11,040 nt of DNA, taken from positions 1 through 11,040 of the forward strand of contig JAHJSD010000018.1 in the NCBI GenBank assembly GCA_018830585.1, read 5' to 3'. Source of the DNA: Patescibacteria group bacterium (lineage in GTDB: Bacteria > Patescibacteriota > Microgenomatia > UBA12405 > JAHJSD01). The notes beneath the pieces are model-generated. The model did no database searches. It was not told the origin of the DNA and was given only the letters and a program-made list of their open reading frames with translations. Position numbers and translations under genes: made by a program. Numbering within the stretch: position 1 is the first letter of the stretch; each line of letters starts with the position of its first letter. Of the stretch, positions 4,931 through 11,040 are shown piece after piece.

Positions 4931-6094
4931 TTATAAATAAGGAGTCCAGTCAGCCACCGGGGTAGTGTTGTGGCCGATAAAGTTAAAGGCATAAAGATAG
5001 ATTGCCGGCAGGATAATTACCAAAAGCCAGCAGAACTCCTTTTTTCTGACCACCGGGGCAAAGGCAATCAGCCAAAAAAGGTAGAGCGGACTGGAATAAC
5101 GGGAAATGTCTCTATGGGCGACAAATAGGGTAGAGAGATAAAAGATTGCCGGAAAAACGGCGATAATGTCACTCTTATATTTTTTGACTAAGTAAACAAC
5201 TGCCAATCCCCCCAAAAGATAGACATAAACAATGTCTTCCAGCCAGAAATCTCCCCCCAACCAGGACTGACTGCCTAAAAAGGATTGAAACGGCGGAAAA
5301 AACAAGTGAAAATTGTCGCCCGAGTGGAAATAAGCGAAAAAGTCGCCGGTTTGCCGATAGTAAAAAAAGAATGTTGCCAAAATCGCCGCCGGTCCTAACA
5401 ACAAAGGCCATTTTTTAAGCCATTCTTTGGGTTTAAATTTGTCGGTAAGCAGTGTGGTTAAGCAGTAAGCGGCAAAAAGAATCACCGCCGGTGTTTTGAT
5501 AATTTGGGCTATGGCCAAAAAAAGTCCGCAGAGCAGATATTGTTTTTTTCTGAAAAATAAAATCGAGGCAGCTATTGCCCCGATAAACATCGTTTCCGGA
5601 GCGCCGATTGATCGGAGTATTATCATTCTTGCCGGCAGAAAAAGCCAGATTAAGGCAAGCCGAAAAGAACCTTTGATTTTCAGTTGTTCCAGGAGTAAAT
5701 AGATCAGAGCGGCCGCAATTGATCCGGCAGCCGAGTTGGCAACCAGCATTGCCCACCAGCCGGGCAAAAACCGGTTGAAAAAAGAAATCAAGAGCGGGTA
5801 TCCGGGCAAATGAGCCGGGTAGTATTCTAAAGGCTGAGGCAGGGAAAAACTTTTTCCGATGCAGGTTTTGTTGTACCAGCATTTGGAAATTGCCAAATAA
5901 TTCGGACCGTCAAAATTGGCAAAAACCAAATCCATTCTTTTTTCAATCCAGAAAGGCAGCCAAACCAACAATGTCGAAGCGGCGGCGACAAAACAAATAA
6001 GAATAACCGGCTTAAAATGACCGCTAATTGAAGTTTTTGAACCTTTGCCCGGAATAGGGAGCTTTAACTTTTCTTCCAAGATGCTGAAACTCAT
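4931..6094 (-). CDS. GT-C fold membrane glycosyltransferase, PIG-V/GT39-like
   Basis: This 387-residue polytopic membrane protein is predicted by hydrophobicity to have around nine or more helices, the first at about 29-50. After helix 1 comes ANFDGPNYLAISKCWY (59-74), which fits the acidic loop-1 motif of GT-C enzymes and resembles the DG-x-x-Y-x-x-I of PIG-V-like mannosyltransferases. YYPAHLPGYPLLI (91-103) resembles the following conserved P-x-YP segment. A second conserved-looking patch is AHRDISRYSSPLY (326-338). Such enzymes transfer a sugar from a polyprenyl-phosphate donor on the outer face. The acceptor is unknown. It is the only minus-strand glycosyltransferase here, divergent from the GT2 at 6148 and 0.5 kb from the GT2-GtrA gene. 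An extended -10 just before the ATG supports this start. The fold class is likely, the exact family less so. Confidence 0.72.
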   Translation of the reverse strand: MSFSILEEKLKLPIPGKGSKTSISGHFKPVILICFVAAASTLLVWLPFWIEKRMDLVFANFDGPNYLAISKCWYNKTCIGKSFSLPQPLEYYPAHLPGYPLLISFFNRFLPGWWAMLVANSAAGSIAAALIYLLLEQLKIKGSFRLALIWLFLPARMIILRSIGAPETMFIGAIAASILFFRKKQYLLCGLFLAIAQIIKTPAVILFAAYCLTTLLTDKFKPKEWLKKWPLLLGPAAILATFFFYYRQTGDFFAYFHSGDNFHLFFPPFQSFLGSQSWLGGDFWLEDIVYVYLLGGLAVVYLVKKYKSDIIAVFPAIFYLSTLFVAHRDISRYSSPLYLFWLIAFAPVVRKKEFCWLLVIILPAIYLYAFNFIGHNTTPVADWTPYL

Positions 6095-6099
6095 TACTT

Positions 6100-6108
6100 A
6101 TGATAACA
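6100..6108 (-). promoter_or_regulatory. Extended -10 (TGTTATCAT) for the minus-strand GT-C gene
   Basis: On the minus strand TG-T-TATCAT fits an extended -10 (TGnTATAAT). It ends 5 bases before the ATG at 6094, so the predicted transcript would start on or beside the start codon. A weak ttgcgc at 6124-6129 is the only -35 candidate (18-bp spacer). A plus-strand TATGAT (6099-6104) in the same bases could serve the GT2 at 6148, with a leader of about 37 bases. Confidence 0.45.
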
Positions 6109-6147
6109 TTAGAAAAGCTTAAAGCGCAAAGCTAAAAGCGAAAGACA

Positions 6148-6861
6148 ATGGCTAAGCATTTAATTTCGGAACTTTCAGTATTTTTTCCCGCTTACAACGA
6201 GGAAAACAATATACGGGACACTGTCTTGAAGGCGATTGCCGTTCTTGAAGAAATCACTCCCCGGTGGGAAATCATTGTGGTCAACGACGGTAGTACCGAT
6301 AAAACCGAGAAAATAGTGGAAAAAATAATCGCTAAATACCCCCAGCAGGTTAAAATGGTCACTCACGATCCCAATAGAGGCTATGGCGCCGCCCTTAAGA
6401 GCGGGTTATACAATTGCCGTCTTAAATGGATCGCTTTTACTGATGCCGATGGTCAGTTTGATTTTAAGGAAATCAACCACTTTATCGATACTGCCAAAAG
6501 AGAAAAGGCAGACTTAGTGATCGGCTACCGGTTAAAAAGAGAAGACCCTTTTCTAAGGATTGCTATTGCCTACCTGCTTAAACTCTGGAACTTTGTTTTT
6601 TACCAGGCTTGGTTTAAAGATGCCGACTGTGGTTTTAAATTAGTTAAAAAAGAGGTTATTGATACCATCCCTAAGTTGCAAACCGAAAGCGCCATTACCG
6701 AAACTGAGTTTTTGATCCGGGCCAAAGAACAGGGTTTTAAAATTGTTGAGATCGGGGTTTGCCACTATCCCAGAGGTGAAGGGAAGCAAACCGGCAGTAA
6801 CCCTAAAGTTATTTGGAAAGCGGTCAGAGAAAGTTTCAGACTATGGAAAGCGCTTCACTGA
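6148..6861 (+). CDS. GT2 polyprenyl-phosphate sugar synthase, Dpm1-like, without membrane domain
   Basis: This is a 237-residue GT2 enzyme. Motifs in order: FFPAYNEE (12-19), VVNDGSTDKT (44-53), NRGYGAALKSG (76-86), FTDADGQFD (97-105) with the D99-A-D101 metal site, ADLVIGYRLKR (121-131), DADCGFKL (158-165), TETEF (184-188, likely carrying the general acid/base region) and HYPRGEGKQTG (206-216). This set is that of dolichol/undecaprenyl-phosphate mannose or glucose synthases lacking C-terminal helices. It should charge polyprenyl phosphate with a hexose on the cytoplasmic side. Its stop (6859-6861) lies inside the start of the GT39-like gene, so the two are probably translated together, and the membrane enzyme is the natural user of its product. 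It is divergent from the GT-C gene at 4931. No strong Shine-Dalgarno is seen. Confidence 0.9.
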   Translation: MAKHLISELSVFFPAYNEENNIRDTVLKAIAVLEEITPRWEIIVVNDGSTDKTEKIVEKIIAKYPQQVKMVTHDPNRGYGAALKSGLYNCRLKWIAFTDADGQFDFKEINHFIDTAKREKADLVIGYRLKREDPFLRIAIAYLLKLWNFVFYQAWFKDADCGFKLVKKEVIDTIPKLQTESAITETEFLIRAKEQGFKIVEIGVCHYPRGEGKQTGSNPKVIWKAVRESFRLWKALH

Positions 6862-8354
6862 AAATACTTGATCGCCGGCTCTCTGTTTTTAACCGGAAAT
6901 TTTCTTTGGAAAAAATTCTTCTTTTGCTGATTCTTTTGACAGCTGCTTTTTTAAGGGTTTATAGGATCGCCGATTACATGGAATTTTTGGGAGATCAGGG
7001 GCGGGACGTAGTCATCGTGGTCAGGTTTTTAAAGCAAGGCGACCTAATGTTTATCGGGCCGCAAACCTCTATCGGCAACATGTATTTAGGTCCCTGGTAT
7101 TATTACCTGATCGCTCCGGCCTTGCTTTTGGCTAATTTCAGCCCGGTCGGACCGGCGCTGACGGTTGCTTTAATTGGAGTGGCTACGGTTTGGTTGGTTT
7201 GGTTGGTGGCCAAGCAATTGTTTGGCATAACAACAGCCCTTTTATCGGCATTGCTTTTTGCTGTTTCTCCGGTGGTAGTTTATTATTCAAATTTTTCCTG
7301 GAATCCGAACGTGATGCCCTTTTTTGCCCTTCTTTCGGTTTGGCTGACCTGGTTAATCTGGCAGAAAAATGAATTTAAGAAAATTCCTTTTTTAGCCTTT
7401 TCCTTGGCGATGGCGCTAAACTCGCATTACTTAGGTTTATTGCTTTTCCCGCCGGCAGTGTTTTTTCTATTCTTAACTTGGGTTAAGAATAGAAAAACTA
7501 AGCAGAATAACGCCTTTTCTCGTCCTTTGATTGTTGGGATTTTAGTTTTTTTGCTTCTAATGAGCCCGCTTTTGATTTTTGATTTGAAACACCAATTTGT
7601 CAATTTCGAGTCTGTTTTGGCTTTTTTTACCGTCCGGCAGACAACGGTTAATCTTAAGGCATACAAAGGGGTACTGCTTTTGCCGAAAATTGCCAACCAG
7701 CTTTTTTCTAACCTTTTTTTAAGAGAGGATTTTTGGGCTCCGTTTTATTGGTCTTTGCCGGTCTTTTTCTTAGGAATTTTAAAAGCTAAGAAAAATAAAT
7801 CGCTCTGGTTTTTCCTGGTTTGGTTTTTGACCGGTCTTCTGGGATTATCCAATTATAAACAGCACATCTATGCTCATTATTTTGGTTTCCTATGGCCAGT
7901 GGCGGTTATTTTAATTGCCTTTTTATTGACTAAGCTGTTTTGGTTGTTTTCACTGCCTTTAGCCGGCTATTTAATTTATTTGGCTTTAACCAGCTGGCAT
8001 GGCTGGCGGCCGGCCAATTTTCAGTTAAAAAGAGCGGAAACAGTGGCCCAGTTTATTATTGACCAATCTTCCGGAGAGGAATTTGCTTTAGCTCTGATCG
8101 CGGAAATGAATTATGATCCTCCCTACCGCTATTTTATTGACCTTAAAAAGGGAGCCTTGATTGACCTGCACCAAAAAATGGCCGGCCAGCTTTTTGTTAT
8201 TTGTGAGCCTTGGGGAAAGGTGGACTGCAATCCGGTTGGTCATCCGCAGTGGCAAATCGCCGCTTTCGGCTGGGCAAAAATTGACTGGGAGTGGCAGGTG
8301 GAAGGAATCCGGCTTTTTAGGCTGATTCATAACCCTGAAGGAAAAAGCTCCTGA
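6843..8354 (+). CDS. GT39-family (PMT/ArnT-like) membrane glycosyltransferase
   Basis: This 503-residue protein has a cytoplasmic N-terminal tail, a first helix at about 24-40, and roughly ten to twelve helices to about residue 385, then a hydrophilic C-terminal part that is probably extracytoplasmic. After helix 1 the GT39-like loop reads MEFLGDQGRDVVIVVRFL (46-63), with candidate catalytic acids D51 and D55, then IGPQTSIGNMYLGPWYYYLIAPALLL (71-96). NFSWNPNVMPF (150-160) and ALNSHYLGLLLFP (191-203) are further conserved-looking patches. It should move a sugar from a polyprenyl-phosphate donor onto an extracellular glycan, lipid or protein. The chosen ATG at 6843 overlaps the GT2 stop by 19 bases. 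A TTG at 6813 would extend it by 10 residues but has no better ribosome site. It is paired with the upstream GT2, a likely donor-synthase/transferase unit. Confidence 0.87.
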   Translation: MESASLKILDRRLSVFNRKFSLEKILLLLILLTAAFLRVYRIADYMEFLGDQGRDVVIVVRFLKQGDLMFIGPQTSIGNMYLGPWYYYLIAPALLLANFSPVGPALTVALIGVATVWLVWLVAKQLFGITTALLSALLFAVSPVVVYYSNFSWNPNVMPFFALLSVWLTWLIWQKNEFKKIPFLAFSLAMALNSHYLGLLLFPPAVFFLFLTWVKNRKTKQNNAFSRPLIVGILVFLLLMSPLLIFDLKHQFVNFESVLAFFTVRQTTVNLKAYKGVLLLPKIANQLFSNLFLREDFWAPFYWSLPVFFLGILKAKKNKSLWFFLVWFLTGLLGLSNYKQHIYAHYFGFLWPVAVILIAFLLTKLFWLFSLPLAGYLIYLALTSWHGWRPANFQLKRAETVAQFIIDQSSGEEFALALIAEMNYDPPYRYFIDLKKGALIDLHQKMAGQLFVICEPWGKVDCNPVGHPQWQIAAFGWAKIDWEWQVEGIRLFRLIHNPEGKSS

Positions 8355-8456
8355 TTGGAAAGCTTGGCCCGGGGTTGGTAAAATTAAAATACCGATTTGG
8401 CATTCGTTTCCGTCCGAATCGGCTTCGTTGTTGGTGGTTGAGTGAAGGATGGGTTT

Positions 8457-8495
8457 GGATTCCGGAAAGCTATCCTGGCCTGATCTCAGGATGAC
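8457..8495 (-). repeat. GTCATTCTGA-type intergenic repeat, copy 3
   Basis: Read on the minus strand it starts gtcatcctgagatcagg and ends ggaatcc, matching the ends of the plus-strand copies at 2611-2657 and 4708-4747. The middle differs, as in the other copies. Confidence 0.5.
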
Positions 8496-8547
8496 TCTTG
8501 TTGCGATCAGTGGTAGAGTTGAAGATACAAAAGCAGAGATAAAAGTT

Positions 8548-8556
8548 AAAGGAGGA
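8548..8556 (+). promoter_or_regulatory. Strong Shine-Dalgarno (aaaggagga) deciding the start of the Alg5-like gene
   Basis: The GGAGG core at 8551-8555 is 8 bases before the ATG at 8564 and 5 bases before the TTG at 8561. Spacing and codon favour the ATG. This is the only textbook Shine-Dalgarno in front of any gene in the window. Confidence 0.85.
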
Positions 8557-8563
8557 CTTTTTG

Positions 8564-9355
8564 ATGAAAAGTAAAGAGATTTTCCTTTCAGTGATTATTC
8601 CTTGTTATAACGAGGAAGCAAACCTCGACCGGGGAGTTTTAGATCAAGTTCGGCAATACTTAGAAAAGCAGAAGTTTCCCTGGGAGGTGATTATTTCCGA
8701 TGACGGCTCAACCGACCGGAGTCTAAAAATCGTCAGCAGGGCGATTAAGGACTTTAAGGACTTTAGGGTTTTAAAAAACAAGCATGGAGGTAAACCATGG
8801 GCGGTTTGGCAGGGAGTAAAGGCGGCCAAAGGGGAGTGGGTTTTATTTACCGATATGGACCAGTCGACGCCGATTGACCAATTAAAAAAATTGCTTCCTT
8901 GGACCAGAAAAGGCTTTTTAGCCATAATTGGTTCTCGAGGAGTAGAGAGGAAAAATTTTCCTTTTTTCAGGAAATTGGGAGCCCTTGTTTTCAGGAATTT
9001 CAGAAAAATATTGCTCTTGAGAAAGATAAATGACACTCAATGCGGTTTTAAACTTTTTAAAACAGAAATGGTCAGAAGTTTTTTCCCCAAATTAGATGTC
9101 TTGCAAAAAAAAGCTTCGGGTTGGACCGTTACCTCCTATGATGTTGAACTTCTTTTTATGATCTCTAAGTCCGGTCGCAAGATCAAAGAGGTGGTGGTTG
9201 ATTGGCAGGACCGGGATGTTAGCACCAGTAAAGGTAAAAATTACTTTGCCAGATATTTTAAAGAGTCAAAAGACATGACTAAACAGGTAATCGCGGTTCG
9301 ACTGAATGAACGACGGGGAAAATATAACCACCTGGAATCAAAATCAAAAAATTAA
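8564..9355 (+). CDS. GT2 polyprenyl-phosphate glucosyltransferase, Alg5-like
   Basis: This is a 263-residue GT2 enzyme closest in motif pattern to dolichyl-phosphate beta-glucosyltransferase (Alg5). Seen: VIIPCYNEE (10-18), ISDDGSTDRS (44-53), KNKHGGKPWAVWQG (71-84, the HGGK-x-x-AV signature), LFTDMDQSTPI (94-104), IIGSRG (121-126), NDTQCGFKLF (156-165) and SYDVELLF (191-198). It probably transfers glucose (or another hexose) from its UDP form to polyprenyl phosphate at the inner face of the membrane. The metal site reads D97-M-D99 rather than the usual DAD. Residues 225-263 are rich in Lys/Arg, which would suit a peripheral membrane protein. Its TAA stop (9353-9355) directly abuts the ATG of the GT39-like gene. 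It begins with the clear Shine-Dalgarno at 8551-8555, with a fresh ribosome entry after the repeat-bearing gap. Confidence 0.88.
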   Translation: MKSKEIFLSVIIPCYNEEANLDRGVLDQVRQYLEKQKFPWEVIISDDGSTDRSLKIVSRAIKDFKDFRVLKNKHGGKPWAVWQGVKAAKGEWVLFTDMDQSTPIDQLKKLLPWTRKGFLAIIGSRGVERKNFPFFRKLGALVFRNFRKILLLRKINDTQCGFKLFKTEMVRSFFPKLDVLQKKASGWTVTSYDVELLFMISKSGRKIKEVVVDWQDRDVSTSKGKNYFARYFKESKDMTKQVIAVRLNERRGKYNHLESKSKN

Positions 9356-10900
9356 ATGTCAGAGTCAAAAAGCAATCATTTTCTAAAAAAAGAGATCGGT
9401 CTCTATGACTTGAACATTAAAGTTTATCAGATATTAATCCTCTTTTGTTTGCTTCTTGGTTGTTTTTTAGTTAGATTTTACCGGCTCACTTCTTTGCCTG
9501 TTTTTGCCGATGAAGCGATTTACGTCCGCTGGTCTCAAGTGATGAGGAGTGAGGCCGGATTAAGATTTTTGCCTCTCCAAGACGGCAAACAGCCGTTTTT
9601 TATGTGGCTGACCATCCCTTTCCTGAAAATTTTCCCGAAAGACCCGCTTCTTGCCGGTCGGATGGTCTCGGTTTTTTCCGGATTGGCAACATTGGCGGCG
9701 ATTTTCTTTTTACCGTTTGTTCTGAGCTGGCCGTTCCGGGTTTCCCTTCTGGCCGGTCTGATCTATATTTTTGTTCCCTTTGCCGTTTTTTTTGACAGAA
9801 TGGCTTTGGCAGACAGCCTCCTTTCCGCTTTTGGAATCTGGTCTTTGGTTTTTTCCTTGCTTATTGCCCGTTATCGCCGGCTGGACTTGTCGATGATTTT
9901 GGGCTTTATCCTTGGCGGAGCGCTTTTAACCAAAAGTCCGGCGGTTTTTTCTTTGATTCTTTCGCCGGTTTTAATTGTTTTTGCTTTTGTTCTGATTTAC
10001 AAACAGAGCTTAAAAAAAGTTTTCCAACTAATTCCTCTGATTCTAACCAGTCTGTTTATTGCTTTGGCTATTTATAACATTCTTCGTCTTGGGGAAAGTT
10101 TTCACATGATTGCTATCCGGAACAAGGATTATCTTTGGCCGGTTAAAGAAATAATTAAACATCCTCTCGATCCGCTTGTTCCTCATTTGAAAGATGTTTT
10201 CCGGTATTATTGGTCTTATTTCACCTTGCCATTATTAGTCCTGCCCTTTTTTATTTTTTTGAAGAAATTGGATTTTAAACTTTTGTTTTTATTTTTTTGG
10301 TGGCTGATTCCTTTGGCGGCTCAATCAGCAATGGCTAAGGTTTTTACTGCCCGCTATATTCTTTCGGGTGTTCCTGTTTGGGTTCTTTTTTCCGGTCTTG
10401 GCCTGTTTTATTTTTGGGAAAAACTTAACTTACGGTCTTATTTTTGCCTTTTCTCAATTCTTGTTGTTCTGTTGATACCCTCGTTTTATTTTTCCTATTT
10501 CCTGTTTTTTAATCCGGCAAAAGCTCCTTTGCCTAAGGATGAGCGGATGGGGTATCTTGAAGAATGGACCGCCGGCTGGGGGATAAGAGAAACGGCTGAG
10601 TTTTTAAAATCACAACAAATAGATAATCATATTGTTATTGGCACAGAAGGCTATTTTGGCACTTTGCCTGACGGTTTACAAATTTATCTTGAAAAAGAAG
10701 AGGGGATTACCGCTATTGGTGTTGGCTACCCAATTAAATCCTTGCCGGAACCTTTGTCTAATGCGGCTGAATTCGGCAATAGGGTATACTTAGTGGTCAA
10801 CCGGAGCCGGTTTGTTCCCGAACCTGGGTTTGAACCTGAATTGATTAAAGAGTATCCAAAGCCAGGAGGAGACTCGTTGCTTTTTCTTAAGATTAATTAG
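9356..10900 (+). CDS. GT39-family (ArnT/PMT-like) membrane glycosyltransferase
   Basis: This is a 514-residue polytopic membrane protein. A short cytoplasmic tail (1-22) is followed by helix 1 (about 24-41), then LPVFADEAIYVRWSQVM (47-63), in which D52-E53 matches the acidic pair of the ArnT/PMT_2 loop-1 motif, then LQDGKQPFFMWLTIPFLKIF (74-93), the G-K-x-P-x-x-x-W segment, and LAGRMVSVFSGL (99-110). About ten more helices run to near residue 385. The last about 130 residues are mostly hydrophilic and probably form a small extracytoplasmic domain. It should use the lipid-sugar made by the abutting Alg5-like enzyme and transfer it to an outside acceptor, which cannot be named from the sequence. 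With zero spacing between stop and start, it is very likely translated by reinitiation from the upstream gene. It differs in motif from the GT39-like protein at 6843, so it is not a recent duplicate. Confidence 0.9.
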   Translation: MSESKSNHFLKKEIGLYDLNIKVYQILILFCLLLGCFLVRFYRLTSLPVFADEAIYVRWSQVMRSEAGLRFLPLQDGKQPFFMWLTIPFLKIFPKDPLLAGRMVSVFSGLATLAAIFFLPFVLSWPFRVSLLAGLIYIFVPFAVFFDRMALADSLLSAFGIWSLVFSLLIARYRRLDLSMILGFILGGALLTKSPAVFSLILSPVLIVFAFVLIYKQSLKKVFQLIPLILTSLFIALAIYNILRLGESFHMIAIRNKDYLWPVKEIIKHPLDPLVPHLKDVFRYYWSYFTLPLLVLPFFIFLKKLDFKLLFLFFWWLIPLAAQSAMAKVFTARYILSGVPVWVLFSGLGLFYFWEKLNLRSYFCLFSILVVLLIPSFYFSYFLFFNPAKAPLPKDERMGYLEEWTAGWGIRETAEFLKSQQIDNHIVIGTEGYFGTLPDGLQIYLEKEEGITAIGVGYPIKSLPEPLSNAAEFGNRVYLVVNRSRFVPEPGFEPELIKEYPKPGGDSLLFLKIN

Positions 10901-11040
10901 CCGTTGAATGGAGCCCCACGGGTCGCTCGTCCTTCCGTAGCCCTGCCTGCCGGCAGGCAGGCAGGGCGAAGGAGGAAAAACCCATGGTTTTCTTGGTTCA
11001 CGTACAGAAAACGTTATTGACCTTGCCGGGTTGATTTTTG
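10901..11040. other. Downstream gap at the window edge
   Basis: After the last stop there is the hairpin element at 10916-10987 and then about 50 bases (cgtacagaaaacgttattg and following) in which no gene start can be supported before the window ends. No T-tract follows the hairpin on the plus strand. Confidence 0.4.
10916..10987. repeat. Long imperfect inverted repeat (REP-like hairpin), copy B, inverted relative to copy A
   Basis: The arms are ccacgggt (10916-10923) and acccatgg (10980-10987), pairing except for one mismatch or G-U. Inside are ccttccgtagccctgcc and ggcagggcgaaggagg around a cctgcc/ggcagg core. Its reverse complement has the same module order as 157-247. The core here is tighter, because copy A carries a cgggtaaa loop between its cctgccgg/ccggcagg arms. 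GTAG begins and GGAG ends the core on the plus strand. It sits 15 bp after the stop of the last glycosyltransferase gene and could act as a 3'-end stabilising hairpin. Confidence 0.7.

Larger units (their letters stand above)
8355..8563. other. Intergenic gap with a repeat copy and a hairpin
   Basis: This gap separates the two GT2/GT39 cassettes. It contains a hairpin with arms ccgatt (8392-8397) and aatcgg (8417-8422) plus an inner attcg/cgaat, then a minus-strand copy of the GTCATTCTGA-type repeat (8457-8495), and finally the ribosome-binding site of the next gene. No protein or RNA gene is recognised. No convincing promoter or T-tracted terminator was found, so whether the second cassette is transcribed from the first is open. 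Confidence 0.5.

Noticed and set aside
6813..6842. TTG start giving the GT39-like protein ten more residues
   Set aside because: It would overlap the upstream gene by 49 bases with a rarer start codon and no better ribosome site. The ATG at 6843 gives a normal cytoplasmic tail.
8644..9036. A 130-codon minus-strand frame inside the Alg5-like gene
   Set aside because: It is the complement of conserved GT2 motifs, with no family features of its own.

Overview
The window looks like a chromosomal piece of an uncultured Candidate Phyla Radiation (Patescibacteria) bacterium, most likely of the Microgenomates group. This is inferred from compact AT-leaning genes with few Shine-Dalgarno sites, many polyprenyl-phosphate-dependent glycosyltransferases, and intergenic spaces packed with short GC-rich palindromes and GTCATTCTGA...GAATCCC-type repeats. 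TGA is used as a stop by several genes, so the recoded-UGA lineages (Gracilibacteria, Absconditabacteria) do not fit. No rRNA or tRNA gene is present to confirm the lineage.

Layout. Positions 1-400 hold no convincing gene but fold into a chain of at least six hairpins on paper, the last one ending on the base before a Nudix hydrolase start (401-961, +). Next is a minus-strand gene (1113-2183) that fuses two t6A tRNA-modification proteins, TsaC/Sua5 and TsaE. It is divergent, across only 23 bp, from a HIT-family protein (2207-2620, +) whose HIT triad reads H-x-H-x-Q. A repeat-rich gap (2621-2804) carries nested palindromes, a 19-bp tandem repeat and a good promoter. That promoter serves a two-gene operon: a membrane-anchored DUF192 protein (2805-3284) and a Dpm1-type GT2 fused to a GtrA membrane domain (3281-4432). 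Positions 4433-4930 are non-coding, with many inverted repeats and one perfect 34-bp palindrome.

The right half is a surface-glycan toolkit: a minus-strand GT-C membrane protein (4931-6094), a Dpm1-like GT2 (6148-6861) overlapping a GT39-like membrane transferase (6843-8354), and an Alg5-like GT2 (8564-9355) directly abutting a second GT39-like transferase (9356-10900). The window ends in a hairpin element that is an inverted copy of the one at 157-247.

How the genes fit together (inference). The three GT2 enzymes would load sugars from nucleotide donors onto a polyprenyl phosphate at the cytoplasmic face. The GtrA domain could help present or flip the lipid-sugar. The three GT-C/GT39 proteins would then transfer the sugars outside the membrane to glycans, lipids or proteins. 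Two of the GT2 genes are translationally linked to their own membrane transferase, suggesting donor-synthase/transferase cassettes. The left half is housekeeping (t6A, nucleotide clean-up) with no obvious functional tie to the glycosylation genes.
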